Positions 7,544 to 15,678 of a DNA stretch of 64,000 bases are shown here, piece by piece. How positions within the stretch are numbered: position 1 is the stretch's first letter; each line of letters opens with the position of its first letter. Below the pieces are notes generated by a model. The model did no database searches, was not told the origin of the DNA, and was given only the letters and a program-made list of their open reading frames with translations. The stretch covers positions 248,001 through 312,000 of the forward strand of contig NZ_JACIBV010000001.1 of NCBI RefSeq assembly GCF_014195505.1, read 5' to 3'. The translations under genes and the position numbers were made by a program. Source of the DNA: Nonomuraea dietziae (GTDB lineage Bacteria > Actinomycetota > Actinomycetes > Streptosporangiales > Streptosporangiaceae).

Positions 7544-8431
7544 TCAGGCGCCGAGTCGGAAGGCGAGCCAGGAGTGGCCCGCGTCGGCGGCGCGCGCCCG
7601 GAAGGCGCGGCCGAGCTCGGGACCGAACTGGGCCTTGTAGAGCCGGAACAGCGTCCACAATGCGACGAGCCCGGTCACCGCGGCGGGCGGGGCTGTCCGC
7701 CAGGCGGGCACCAGCTCCAGCAGGTCCTCGGTCTGGGCCGGAGTGTGGCCCGCCTCAATGAGGCGGGGAGCGAGCATGACGGGCTCCACCCATGCCGCGC
7801 CGCATGCCGCGAACGACCAGTCGATCACCCGCACCCCTGCCGGGGTGACGAGCAGGTTGCTCGGGCTGAGGTCGTAGTGGAGGAACGTGTCCCCCTCCAC
7901 CGCGGCCAGGTCCAGGCCGTCGAGCGCGGCCACGTATAGGCCGTGGTCGTCGGCGAGGGCGTTCTTGTCCATCAGGTGCTTGCCCTTGGCCTGCAACGGC
8001 GCGATGTTCTCGGCGACGCCGCGTGCGCCAGCGGGGCATGGCGTGAGGGCGCGGCCGAGGTCGGCCACCGTGGCGAGCAGCAGGTGTAGATCCGGGGAGT
8101 CTGGCGACAGGTCGGCCTCGCGGGCGTGCTCGAGGTACTCGAAGCCCATCACGTGCCAGCCTTCGACCAGGTCGCTCCACAGCAGGCGCGGCGCGGCCAC
8201 GGCGGCGGGCAGGGCGCGGGAGGCCCACTGTTCGCGGATGTGCAGGAACGCGGCGGTGTTGTCGGCGTTGACGGCCTTGAGGAACACGCTGCCGTGCTCG
8301 GTGTGCAGGCGGGCGGCGACGCCCGGCATGATGCCGCTGGTCGCTGTCTCGGCCTTGACGACGGCGCCGCATCGGTCCTGGACCGCGGCGCGGACGGTCT
8401 CGGGTAGGTCTTCCCAGTCGAGTCGGGTCAC
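7544..8431 (-). CDS. aminoglycoside-phosphotransferase-family kinase
   Basis: 295 residues from a GTG at 8431 with GGAGG just upstream. The APH/choline-kinase fold is shown by the catalytic loop H-Y-D-L-S-P-S-N (185-192, catalytic Asp187) and the Mg-binding I-D-W-S-F-A (Asp204). An N-terminal strand with F-L-K-A-V-N supplies the ATP-binding Lys52. The substrate may be a drug or a small alcohol. It lies one base after the stop of the preceding gene, so the two form an operon. Confidence 0.85.
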   Translation of the reverse strand: MTRLDWEDLPETVRAAVQDRCGAVVKAETATSGIMPGVAARLHTEHGSVFLKAVNADNTAAFLHIREQWASRALPAAVAAPRLLWSDLVEGWHVMGFEYLEHAREADLSPDSPDLHLLLATVADLGRALTPCPAGARGVAENIAPLQAKGKHLMDKNALADDHGLYVAALDGLDLAAVEGDTFLHYDLSPSNLLVTPAGVRVIDWSFAACGAAWVEPVMLAPRLIEAGHTPAQTEDLLELVPAWRTAPPAAVTGLVALWTLFRLYKAQFGPELGRAFRARAADAGHSWLAFRLGA

Positions 8432-8432
8432 G

Positions 8433-8870
8433 TCACGCCTCCGGGGCGGGGTCGTCGAAACAGCCCTGATGACACTGGCTGCACTTGGCCTCGTGGAGCC
8501 ACAGTTCCAGATCGACGGGCAGGTTGGCGGCGCGCATCGCCTCGATGGTCGCGCCGATCCTGTCCACCGCTGCGGCGCCGGTGGCAGGCTCGTCGTCGGG
8601 CGCGTGGTGGATCATCCGTCCCGCGACCTGGTGGCAGAAGCGGGTGTAGTCGTGGGTGAAGAGGATGAAGGTGTGCCAGCCCACGTCCACCTGAGGGGAC
8701 GGGGCGAGGCGCGCTTCGGGGTTGGCCCCGCACGCCATCAGGAACGCCAGCGCCTGCGTCATGACGCGGCGGGCGTAGGCGTCGTCGAAGGCGGGGTGGT
8801 CGGCGAGGATGCGGGCCACGAGCCGCTCGAAAGTTGACCACCATGGTTGGGTGACCGTCATGATCGCCAC
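8433..8870 (-). CDS. GRDP/DUF1399-like protein with a C-terminal Cys cluster
   Basis: About 145 residues from GTG 8870 (or ~142 from ATG 8861). Residues 61-89 read V-D-V-G-W-H-T-F-I-L-F-T, then Y-T-R-F-C and G-R-M-I-H-H, the conserved core of glycine-rich-domain proteins (plant GRDP/DUF1399 relatives; function unknown). The tail has C-x-x-C-x-x-x-C at ~130-137, plausibly a metal site. It precedes the phosphotransferase gene by one base. Its start overlaps the end of the transposase remnant at 8858. Confidence 0.68.
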   Translation of the reverse strand: MAIMTVTQPWWSTFERLVARILADHPAFDDAYARRVMTQALAFLMACGANPEARLAPSPQVDVGWHTFILFTHDYTRFCHQVAGRMIHHAPDDEPATGAAAVDRIGATIEAMRAANLPVDLELWLHEAKCSQCHQGCFDDPAPEA

Positions 8871-9345
8871 GGTCCAGGAGCAGCGTGCTCACGGGTTGAG
8901 GAGAAAGGGCAGGCCCGCGTCGTGGACTCTGGTCGGGCCAGGGGCCGCCATCCCTCGATGAGCTTGGCGAGCTCGGATTCGATGTCGACGGTAATGAACC
9001 CGAAAAAGTTGATGTTCTCGCGATGGCCAGGAGCGATGAACGACAGCAGTTCATCGGGGACATCACGGCCCTGGGCGCGGAGCTCGCCGATCGTCTTACC
9101 GTAGTACTCGGTCGTCCAGGTGATCACGGCGTTGGTGAGGAGGGTGAGGCAGACCTGCTCCGTCTGGTCCTGGAAGTGCGGCCGGACGATGGTGCCCTGC
9201 TGGGCGTAGTGCAGGTCCCGGCGCAGCGCGTGCAGACTCTCCCCTTTTGTTGAGTTGCCGGGAGATTTCGCGGCGGTAGACCGGGTCGGATAGGTAGCGG
9301 GCGGCGTGGATGGTGCGGCGCATCCGCCGCCACTCCTTCAACGCT
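8858..9345 (-). pseudogene. Tn3-family transposase, 3' remnant with a frameshift
   Basis: Reading the minus strand from 9345 gives the conserved C-terminal part of a Tn3-class transposase: R-R-T-I-H-A-A-R-Y-L-S-D-P, R-R-E-I-S-R-Q-L-N-K. A shift of one base in a run of AAAAGGGG (~9243-9250) is then needed to continue into G-E-S-L-H-A-L-R-R-D-L-H-Y-A, and I-T-W-T-T-E-Y-Y-G-K-T follows in the frame ending at 8858. The first ~800 residues are absent. A matching Tn3 N-terminal domain exists 50 kb away at 59.8-60.0 kb on the same strand. Confidence 0.85.
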
Positions 9346-9700
9346 GCTGCCAGGGTGTTCTACCGGGAGGCCGCCGAACCATTTTGCGATTCGATGCCGC
9401 GTTCAACACCGTGGTCCAAGGAACCGAGATCGCACCGCGCGTGCGGCGTCTGACCAAAGCAGCAGCGCGCAAACTGATCACAGCCTTGGTCGGGCCCTGC
9501 CCCCCTTCCTGAGATGACCAACCCCGCGGCCACACAGAGTGGCGACGGTCACTCGCGTTACTTTGCGGCTGGTGACGCGGACCCAAGCGGGGGCCGGGCA
9601 GAGCTCGTCCGGGCTGCGCGGCCCGCTGGTGCTTGGAGCGGGCCTTATACGCTCACACACGCGCGTACCGAACAGCGAGAGGACCTTCAAACAAGGCCTG
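9346..9700. other. no supported gene (post-transposon debris)
   Basis: Between the broken transposase and the terminator at 9701 no frame shows a recognisable domain. A plus frame ending at 9512 (reading ...R-V-R-R-L-T-K-A-A-A-R-K-L-I) could be a fragment of a lost gene, but it has no identifiable start or family. Confidence 0.3.
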
Positions 9701-9740
9701 CCCGCAGGGTGGCCGCCTGGGTGGGCGGCCACCCTGCGGG
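9701..9740 (-). terminator. strong stem-loop terminator of the STAS/MEDS-kinase operon
   Basis: Exact 17-base arms at 9701-9717 (CCCGCAGGGTGGCCGCC) and 9724-9740, with a 6-base loop, located two bases beyond the stop codon at 9743. The minus-strand sequence after the hairpin contains TTGTTT, a modest T-tract, consistent with intrinsic termination. Confidence 0.8.
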
Positions 9741-9742
9741 GT

Positions 9743-10672
9743 TCATGGGGTGAGGTAGAAGCGCACGGCCGTGCCGTCGCCCGTGGTGTGCACGCGCACC
9801 AGATCAGTCACATAGTGCACCAGCATCAGGCCGCGGCCACCGAGTTGCCCTTGCTCCGGCGGCCTGCGGCCGGCAAGCGGGTCAAGAAGCCGCCCCGCGT
9901 CGCGGACCTCGACCACGACCTGTCCCGCCTCGCTCCAGATCGCCAGTGTTCCGTGCCCGCCGCCGTGGATCACGCTGTTGGTTGTCAGTTCTGCGACCGC
10001 CAGCTCGGCATCCAGCAACCTCGTCCCGTCCAGGCCCAGCCGCTGAGCCTGACGGACAGCGAACGTCCGGGCCGCGGAAAGCTCCTCGGCGTCGAAGGAG
10101 AAGACCGCAGCGTCGAGGGCAGGCTGCAACACCTCGTTGTAGCGGGCGACGATCGCTTCCCAGTCGTAGGCGTCGCTGGCCTGCTCACGACCCTGGCTGA
10201 TGACGGTGGGATGGGTGAGTCTCGCATCGGTCAGCACGTCCGCATCCAGCCGCGCCTCGTCGTACGGACACAGGATCGTCACCGCCCGGCCTTCGAAGGC
10301 CGCGTTGATCAATGCCTCGTGCTGCGCGCACGCTGGATACTCCGCCGCGGTGCGGCCTGCCCAGATCGGCTCTCCGATGATCCGTACCCGTCCCTTCGGG
10401 TGGGCGTCGGCGAACTTACGGAGGACGCCGGGGATGATCCGCCCCGGGTTGCGCCCGGCGTCGGTCATGTCCAGGAACAACAAGCCATCGGCATCGCTGC
10501 CCAGCCCCGACCTGATGAGCTCCAGGTTGGGGCCGGGTACCGCCACGGCCACCGGTTCCCCGACTGCCAGACCCTCCCGGACGAACGACACCGTCTGGTC
10601 GGTGTACTCCTGCGCGGTGCGATAGAACAACGCAGGATGCTTGAACGTCTCGTTGATGGACGCCATGCTCAT
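9743..10672 (-). CDS. MEDS-domain RsbW-like anti-sigma histidine kinase
   Basis: 309 residues. Residues ~10-175 are a MEDS (DcmR-type sensory) domain, starting with H-P-A-L-F-Y and containing G-R-V-R-I-I-G-E-P. Residues ~195-305 are a GHKL ATPase of the RsbW/HATPase_c_2 type, with N-box E-L-T-T-N-S-V-I-H-G (Asn232), G1-box D-A-G at 258-260 and G2-box G-G-R-G-L at 278-282. Such fusions sense a signal and phosphorylate or sequester partner-switch components. It overlaps the STAS gene by four bases. A SigB/SigF-type sigma factor occurs at 63041, far away, so its direct target is unknown. Confidence 0.88.
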   Translation of the reverse strand: MSMASINETFKHPALFYRTAQEYTDQTVSFVREGLAVGEPVAVAVPGPNLELIRSGLGSDADGLLFLDMTDAGRNPGRIIPGVLRKFADAHPKGRVRIIGEPIWAGRTAAEYPACAQHEALINAAFEGRAVTILCPYDEARLDADVLTDARLTHPTVISQGREQASDAYDWEAIVARYNEVLQPALDAAVFSFDAEELSAARTFAVRQAQRLGLDGTRLLDAELAVAELTTNSVIHGGGHGTLAIWSEAGQVVVEVRDAGRLLDPLAGRRPPEQGQLGGRGLMLVHYVTDLVRVHTTGDGTAVRFYLTP

Positions 10673-11025
10673 CGCGGCGCCACCTCGATCTGGTGCAGGT
10701 TCGGCCAGAACATCTCCAGGACACGCGGCAGGTGCGGCGGTGGATGCTCCACAACGACCCGCCCATCAGGCAGGTTCATGGCGGTGATCGCGAGCGCCGT
10801 CACCCCAGCCACGTCAACGAACCCCACATCCGACAACTCCACATAGGACACACCCGCATGGTTCCTGGCCAGCTCAGACAGGGCCTCTTCCCAGGACGGG
10901 CGGGTAACCACAGTGATCTCGCCGCTGGCGCGTATACCGGGACGGCCAGACAACGAGCTCACCTCCAACGCGGCCCTGCCAGGCGCCGTAGGGACGGGCC
11001 CGCCCACCTCTTGTGGGGCATCCAC
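10669..11025 (-). CDS. STAS-domain anti-sigma-factor antagonist, phosphosite replaced
   Basis: 118 residues with one STAS domain (~20-115). The conserved loop that reads D-S-S-G in classic SpoIIAA/RsbV antagonists is here F-V-D-V-A-G, so the regulatory serine is missing. The protein may be locked in the active, unphosphorylated state or work by another mechanism. It is translationally coupled (ATGA) to the MEDS kinase downstream and terminates at 9701-9740. Confidence 0.85.
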   Translation of the reverse strand: MDAPQEVGGPVPTAPGRAALEVSSLSGRPGIRASGEITVVTRPSWEEALSELARNHAGVSYVELSDVGFVDVAGVTALAITAMNLPDGRVVVEHPPPHLPRVLEMFWPNLHQIEVAPR

Positions 11026-11208
11026 GTTTGGTCTCCTTCCCCATCCGTCAGCAACCTGCTGGCCGCCTCAGCGGAGCACGAGGAGAAGGAAGCTCCTTCC
11101 AGCCGGGCAGTGTATCGGCACCTGCTTGGCGGTAGTCACCTTCGGGACCAATCTGCCCTACCTGACAAGTCGCGCCGAACAGGTCGGCCGCAGAGGCGAT
11201 CGACGAGA

Positions 11209-11477
11209 TCAACTCGTTGCGACACGCCGGCCGGAACCTGGCCAGAGGTGGGTGAAGACGGTCTTCTCCACGACCTGCGGGGCGAGGTCGTCCTCGACGA
11301 TCAGTGAGCCGAACAGGCCGCGTTCGATGGTCTGGGAGGAGTCGCGGTGGGTGTGGTACCAGAAGGTCCCCGCGTGCCGTACAGCACCCGGCGCCCGGCT
11401 CTCCAGCCGAGGGGCGCCGCGGCGAGCATGACGGCGAAGGCCAGGAGCATGTCGGTGAGGAAGAGAGGCTCGAACAT
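11209..11477 (-). pseudogene. multicopper oxidase, internally deleted remnant
   Basis: Minus-strand reading from ATG 11477 gives an N-terminal membrane segment (M-F-E-P-L-F-L-T-D-M-L-L). It then runs, out of frame, into H-A-G-T-F-W-Y-H-T-H-R-D-S-S-Q (from 11376), the type-3 copper H-x-H motif of multicopper oxidases, followed by E-R-G-L-F-G-S-L-I-V-E, and stops at 11209. Several hundred codons between the membrane part and the copper motif, and the entire C-terminal cupredoxin, are missing. Decayed gene. Confidence 0.75.
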
Positions 11478-11485
11478 GGCGGCCG

Positions 11486-11691
11486 TCAGTCCCAGAGCGC
11501 GATCGCGACGAGCAGGGCGGCAGCGGGGATCAGCAGCCAGGGCTCGGCGAGGATGAGGAGGGCGGTGCCGATGAGGGCGAACCAGGCCAGGCCCTTGGCC
11601 GCGCGGCGCTTCGTCCTGCTCTTCTTCTCTTCTTCTTGATGGGCTCGGCCGGCTTGCCGGTGGTCTCCTCGAGGAGGAGGTCGTTGTCCAT
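11486..11691 (-). pseudogene. small membrane protein with a frameshift in an AAG-rich run
   Basis: From ATG 11691 (ribosome site region GGGGG) the frame reads M-D-N-D-L-L-L-E-E-T-T-G-K-P. After an (AAG)n-like tract it must shift to continue as K-R-R-A-A-K-G-L-A-W-F-A-L-I-G and a second hydrophobic helix, ending at 11486. It sits just upstream of the multicopper-oxidase remnant on the same strand and was probably part of the same lost operon. A sequencing slip in the repeat cannot be excluded. Confidence 0.5.
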
Positions 11692-11741
11692 GCCCCCTAC
11701 GCCCGCGCCGCAGCCCCGGCGCTCGCGTCGGCGAAGGCTAC

Positions 11742-14327
11742 CTATCTTCTGACTTCGGGCAGGTCACGCAATTGCTTACGTGAGGTGAGCCCGAGCTTGC
11801 GGAAGATGTTGCGCAGGTGGGCGTCGACCGTCCTAGGGCTGAGGAACAACGTGGCCGCGACCTCCTTGGAGGTGGCCCCGTCGGCGACCAGCCGCGCGAT
11901 GTGCCTCTCCTGCATGGTGAGCTGCTCGACGGCGTGCGCCGAGCGGCTGCGCGCGTGCTCGCCGGTGGCGCGCAGCTCGCCTGCGGCCCGTTCGGCGAAG
12001 GCCTCGGCTCCGATGTCGGTCAGCGCCTCGTGCGCGGTGCGCAGGTGCTCGCGGGCTTCACGCCGCCGTCCCTGCCGGCGCAGCCACTCCCCGTACAGCA
12101 GGTGCGCACGGGCCCGGTAGATCGTCACGCGGCTGCCGTCGAGGTGATCGACGGCCTCGCGGTAGGCAGCCTCGTCATCGGTGACCAGTGCCCGCGCATA
12201 GGCCGCCACACCCAGCCCCCAGGCGTCCCCGCCCGCCTGCGTACGTTCGCGCAGGTCGGCCAGGGCGGTCTTGGCGAGGTCTGGTGAACCGCAGCGCACG
12301 GCGGCCTCCACCAGCTCCGGCAGGGCCAGCCCTGACATGCCGAGATGTCCGTGGGCGACAGCGGTTCGTGCGGCATCCAGAGCGGCCTGGTAGTTGCCCA
12401 GACCGTTGTGGAGGACGGCCGCTCCCCACTGGACGCTGAGGGTCATCCGTGTATCGACGGTGGAGAACAGCTCGAAGGCCTCCGCCCGGCGTCCGCGCAT
12501 CGCAGCCAGGTGGATGCGCGGATAGACCAGGGGAGCGGCACCTGTGGCCTCGGCGATGGCCTCCTCCTCGGAGATCATCTCCATGGCGGCGCCGAACTCG
12601 CCCGCGTGCACCGCGGCGGCGGCCTGCATGGCCAGCCCGATGGGAAGCATGTGGAAGGAGCCCGACTCGCGGCCGGCCGCGGTGACGCGCTCGGCGACGC
12701 GCCGCAAGGCGCCGTAGGTCCACAGCTCGGTCGCCAGCATGAAACCGAGAGACGGGTGACGGCTCCAGGCGGCGTCGTCGGCGAGGGCGGGTCGCAGCAG
12801 CTCGGCCGCAGCCCCATGTCCCTGCGTGGTCAGCCTGATCAGGCCCTCCAGCACAGGGCCTTTCGCAGGGGCCGCCCGCACCACCGAGCCGAGGTCGCCG
12901 AGGAGGACGCCCATCTCCATCGCGTCCAGGTAGCACTCCATGGACCATGCCGGGTCGGTGTCGGCCAGCCGCTCGGCGGCTCGCAGCAGGTAGGTGGTCG
13001 GCCGCTCGCCGCCGCGGTGGCGGACGAAGGAGAGCCTGCCCCTCAGCAGGTCGATCCTGGCCTGCTGAGCCTGATCGGACGAGGCGGTGGCGAGCAGCTC
13101 GGCGGCCACGTCGAACGCCCCCATCGACAGCTTGGCCTCAGCCGCGGCGAGCACGCGGTCGATCCGCGGGCCTGAGCCGGGGGTGAGCGCGGCGGCCCGC
13201 TCCAGGAACGCGGCGGCGGCCGCGACCCCGCCTCGCGCCTGCGCCCTGGCCGCCGACCGCTCCAGCGCGGCGGCCACCTCCTCGTCGGGTCCGACGGCTG
13301 CCTGGGCGCGGTGCCAGGCACGCCGATCGGGGTCGGCCAGCGGGTCGGTCGCCTCGGCCAGTGCCGCGTGGGCTCGTCTGCGCTCGTCAGGGGAGGCGGC
13401 CGTGTAGGCGGCCGATCGGGCGAGCGGGTGGCTGAAGCGGATCCTGGCGCCGAACTCCACCAGCTCCGCCGCCTCCGCGGCCGACTCGGGCGAGATGTCC
13501 AGCAGCTCCGCCGCCCGCCACAGGAGTCCCGGATCACCGATCGGCTCGGCGGCGGCGACGGTGAGCAGGAGCCTGGCCTGCGGCGGAAGCTGCGTCAGCC
13601 GTACACGGAAACTCTGCTCGATCACGCCGGGAGCGGGGAGGTCGAACCCACCGGCCATGCCCGTGCTCCTGGGCAGCTCCAGCAGAGCGAGGGGGTTGCC
13701 ACGCGCCTCGGCGAGGATGCGGTCGCGGACCCGTTCGTCCAGCGGCGCCTGTACGGCTCTGGCCAGCAGCGTCCTGGCCTCGCTCTCGCGCAGGCCGGCG
13801 AGGTTCAGGGCGGGCACGGTCCCGAATCCCGGCTCGCGGGTGGCGAAGACCATGGCCACCGGCTCGTCGGCGATCCGGCGCGCCACGAAAGCCAGCGCCT
13901 TGGCCGACGCGTCGTCCAGCCACTGCGCGTCGTCGATCAGGCAGAGCAGGGGGCGCTCCCGCGCGGTCTCGGCCAGCAGGCCCAGGGTCGCGACCCCGGC
14001 CAGGAAGGGGTCGAGGGCACCGGTGTCCAGGCCGAAGGCGATCTGCAGGGCCCTACGGTGCGGCGGCGGCAGGTCGTCCAGGTGCCCCAGCAGCGGCACG
14101 CAGAGCTGGTGCAGTGCGGCGAACGGCAGCTCGGTCTCGAACTCCGCGCCGGAGACCTGGACGACCAAGAACCCTGGAGCGCTCTCGGCGAGCCGGCGCA
14201 GCATCGTGCTCTTGCCCATGCCGGGCTCCCCGCCCAGCGCCAGCGCACCGCCGCGGCCCTGCCTGGCTGCCTTGACCAGAGCGTCCAGGCGTTCGATCTC
14301 GGCCTCGCGGCCCACCAACGTCTCCAT
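11742..14327 (-). CDS. LAL-type LuxR regulator (ATPase, TPR-like middle, C-terminal HTH)
   Basis: About 861 residues from ATG 14327 (an in-frame ATG at 14342 is possible). L-V-G-R-E-A-E opens the protein and the Walker A G-G-E-P-G-M-G-K-S-T is at ~32-41, in the MalT-like STAND ATPase; L-I-D-D-A-Q-W-L is Walker B. The middle is Ala/Leu-rich helical repeats. The last ~65 residues are a LuxR helix-turn-helix: L-T-x-Q-E-R-H-I-A-R-L, T-S-K-E-V-A, S-P-R-T-V-D-A-H-L. It is divergent from the MFS/carotenoid-oxygenase operon with only ~85 bases between starts, so it is the probable activator. Confidence 0.9.
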   Translation of the reverse strand: METLVGREAEIERLDALVKAARQGRGGALALGGEPGMGKSTMLRRLAESAPGFLVVQVSGAEFETELPFAALHQLCVPLLGHLDDLPPPHRRALQIAFGLDTGALDPFLAGVATLGLLAETARERPLLCLIDDAQWLDDASAKALAFVARRIADEPVAMVFATREPGFGTVPALNLAGLRESEARTLLARAVQAPLDERVRDRILAEARGNPLALLELPRSTGMAGGFDLPAPGVIEQSFRVRLTQLPPQARLLLTVAAAEPIGDPGLLWRAAELLDISPESAAEAAELVEFGARIRFSHPLARSAAYTAASPDERRRAHAALAEATDPLADPDRRAWHRAQAAVGPDEEVAAALERSAARAQARGGVAAAAAFLERAAALTPGSGPRIDRVLAAAEAKLSMGAFDVAAELLATASSDQAQQARIDLLRGRLSFVRHRGGERPTTYLLRAAERLADTDPAWSMECYLDAMEMGVLLGDLGSVVRAAPAKGPVLEGLIRLTTQGHGAAAELLRPALADDAAWSRHPSLGFMLATELWTYGALRRVAERVTAAGRESGSFHMLPIGLAMQAAAAVHAGEFGAAMEMISEEEAIAEATGAAPLVYPRIHLAAMRGRRAEAFELFSTVDTRMTLSVQWGAAVLHNGLGNYQAALDAARTAVAHGHLGMSGLALPELVEAAVRCGSPDLAKTALADLRERTQAGGDAWGLGVAAYARALVTDDEAAYREAVDHLDGSRVTIYRARAHLLYGEWLRRQGRRREAREHLRTAHEALTDIGAEAFAERAAGELRATGEHARSRSAHAVEQLTMQERHIARLVADGATSKEVAATLFLSPRTVDAHLRNIFRKLGLTSRKQLRDLPEVRR

Positions 14328-14412
14328 GATGGCCCCGATCATGCCGCATAGGCGGTCATATAGGTGAAAACTACCGACGCGAGCGGCCGGCCGCCGCTGC
14401 GAGTGTCGAGCC

Positions 14413-15678
14413 ATGAGCAGCGCACCCGTCACCCGCACCGACTGGACGCCCCTGGGGGTCCTGGCCACGGCCCAGTTCCTCGTCGTGCTGAGCACCTCGA
14501 TCGTGAACGTCGCCCTCCCCGAGATCCGCACCGGCCTCGGCCTGCCGGCCGCCGGGTCAGCCTGGGTGATCAATGCGTACGTGCTGGTCTTCGGGGCGCT
14601 GCTGCTGCTCGGCGGCCGGTCCGGTGACGTGTACGGCTTGCGCCGCGTCTTCCTGATCGGCACCGGCCTGTTCGCGTCGTCGTCGCTAGGCGCCGCGATC
14701 GCGCCCGACGCCGTGACGCTGATCGCGGCCAGGGCTGTCCAGGGCCTGGGCGCCGCGATGCTGGCCCCCACCGCGCTGGCGCTGGTGCTGACCCTGTACC
14801 AGAAGGATCGCGGCACGGCCCTCGGTGTGTGGGGCGCGGTCTCCGGCGCAGGGGGAGCGGCCGGTGTCCTGCTCGGCGGAGTGCTCACCGACCTGTACGG
14901 CTGGCGCTCGGTCTTCTTCGCGATGGTCCCCGTGGCGCTGGCCGTGCTGGTGGCCGCCCGGCTCCTGGTCCAGCCGCCCCCGCCTCGGGGCGGCCGGCTG
15001 GACCTGCCAGGCGCGGTGACGGTGACCGGCGGGCTGGCCGCCCTGACCTACGGCCTGTCCGGACGCTGGCTGTTCGTCATCGCGGGCATGGCGCTGCTCG
15101 GTGTGTTCGTGCTGCTGCAGCGCCGCTCGCCTGACCCGCTGCTGCCCTCACGCATGCGGATCGTGGCCGGGCCGAATGTGCTCATGGCCCTGCTCGGTTC
15201 GGTCTGGCTCGGCCTGTTCTACTTCCTGCCCCTCTACCAGCAACGCGAGCTCGGCTACACACCGCTCGAAGCAGGACTCACCCAGCTGCCGCTCGCCCTC
15301 ATGATCACGCTGGCTTCCTGGGCGGCGCCTCGCCTGCACGGGCGTGCCGTACTGCCCGGTGGCCTGGCGGTGCTCGCGGCCGGGCTGGCCTGGTTGGCCC
15401 GCACCCCCGTGGACGGCACCTTCCTGGTGGATCTGCTCGGCCCTTCGCTGCTGATCGGCGCCGGGCTCGGCGTGGCCTTCGTCCGGCTCACCGCCCTGGC
15501 CTCGGCGGGCGTGCCGGCCGCCGACAGCGGCCTGGCCGGCGGGTTGCTCAACGCCACCCGGCAGATCGGCGGCGCGATCGGCCTGTCCTTCCTGACCCTT
15601 CTTCCCTCGTACGGCGGAGCCTTCCTGGCCTGCGCCGTCATCACCCTCCTTCTCTTCGGAAAGGCGACCTTCTCATGA
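14413..15678 (+). CDS. MFS drug/metabolite exporter (DHA2-like)
   Basis: 421 residues, about twelve to fourteen membrane helices. Motif A, G-G-R-S-G-D-V-Y-G-L-R-R, lies at 67-78 between helices 2 and 3. S-T-S-I-V-N-V-A-L-P in helix 1 and a motif-C-like G-x-V-S-G-A-G-G-A-A-G in helix 5 are typical of proton-driven DHA2 exporters. It is shorter than the usual ~480 residues, mainly in the second half. First gene of an operon with a carotenoid oxygenase and an SRPBCC protein; its stop overlaps the next start (ATGA). Confidence 0.87.
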   Translation: MSSAPVTRTDWTPLGVLATAQFLVVLSTSIVNVALPEIRTGLGLPAAGSAWVINAYVLVFGALLLLGGRSGDVYGLRRVFLIGTGLFASSSLGAAIAPDAVTLIAARAVQGLGAAMLAPTALALVLTLYQKDRGTALGVWGAVSGAGGAAGVLLGGVLTDLYGWRSVFFAMVPVALAVLVAARLLVQPPPPRGGRLDLPGAVTVTGGLAALTYGLSGRWLFVIAGMALLGVFVLLQRRSPDPLLPSRMRIVAGPNVLMALLGSVWLGLFYFLPLYQQRELGYTPLEAGLTQLPLALMITLASWAAPRLHGRAVLPGGLAVLAAGLAWLARTPVDGTFLVDLLGPSLLIGAGLGVAFVRLTALASAGVPAADSGLAGGLLNATRQIGGAIGLSFLTLLPSYGGAFLACAVITLLLFGKATFS

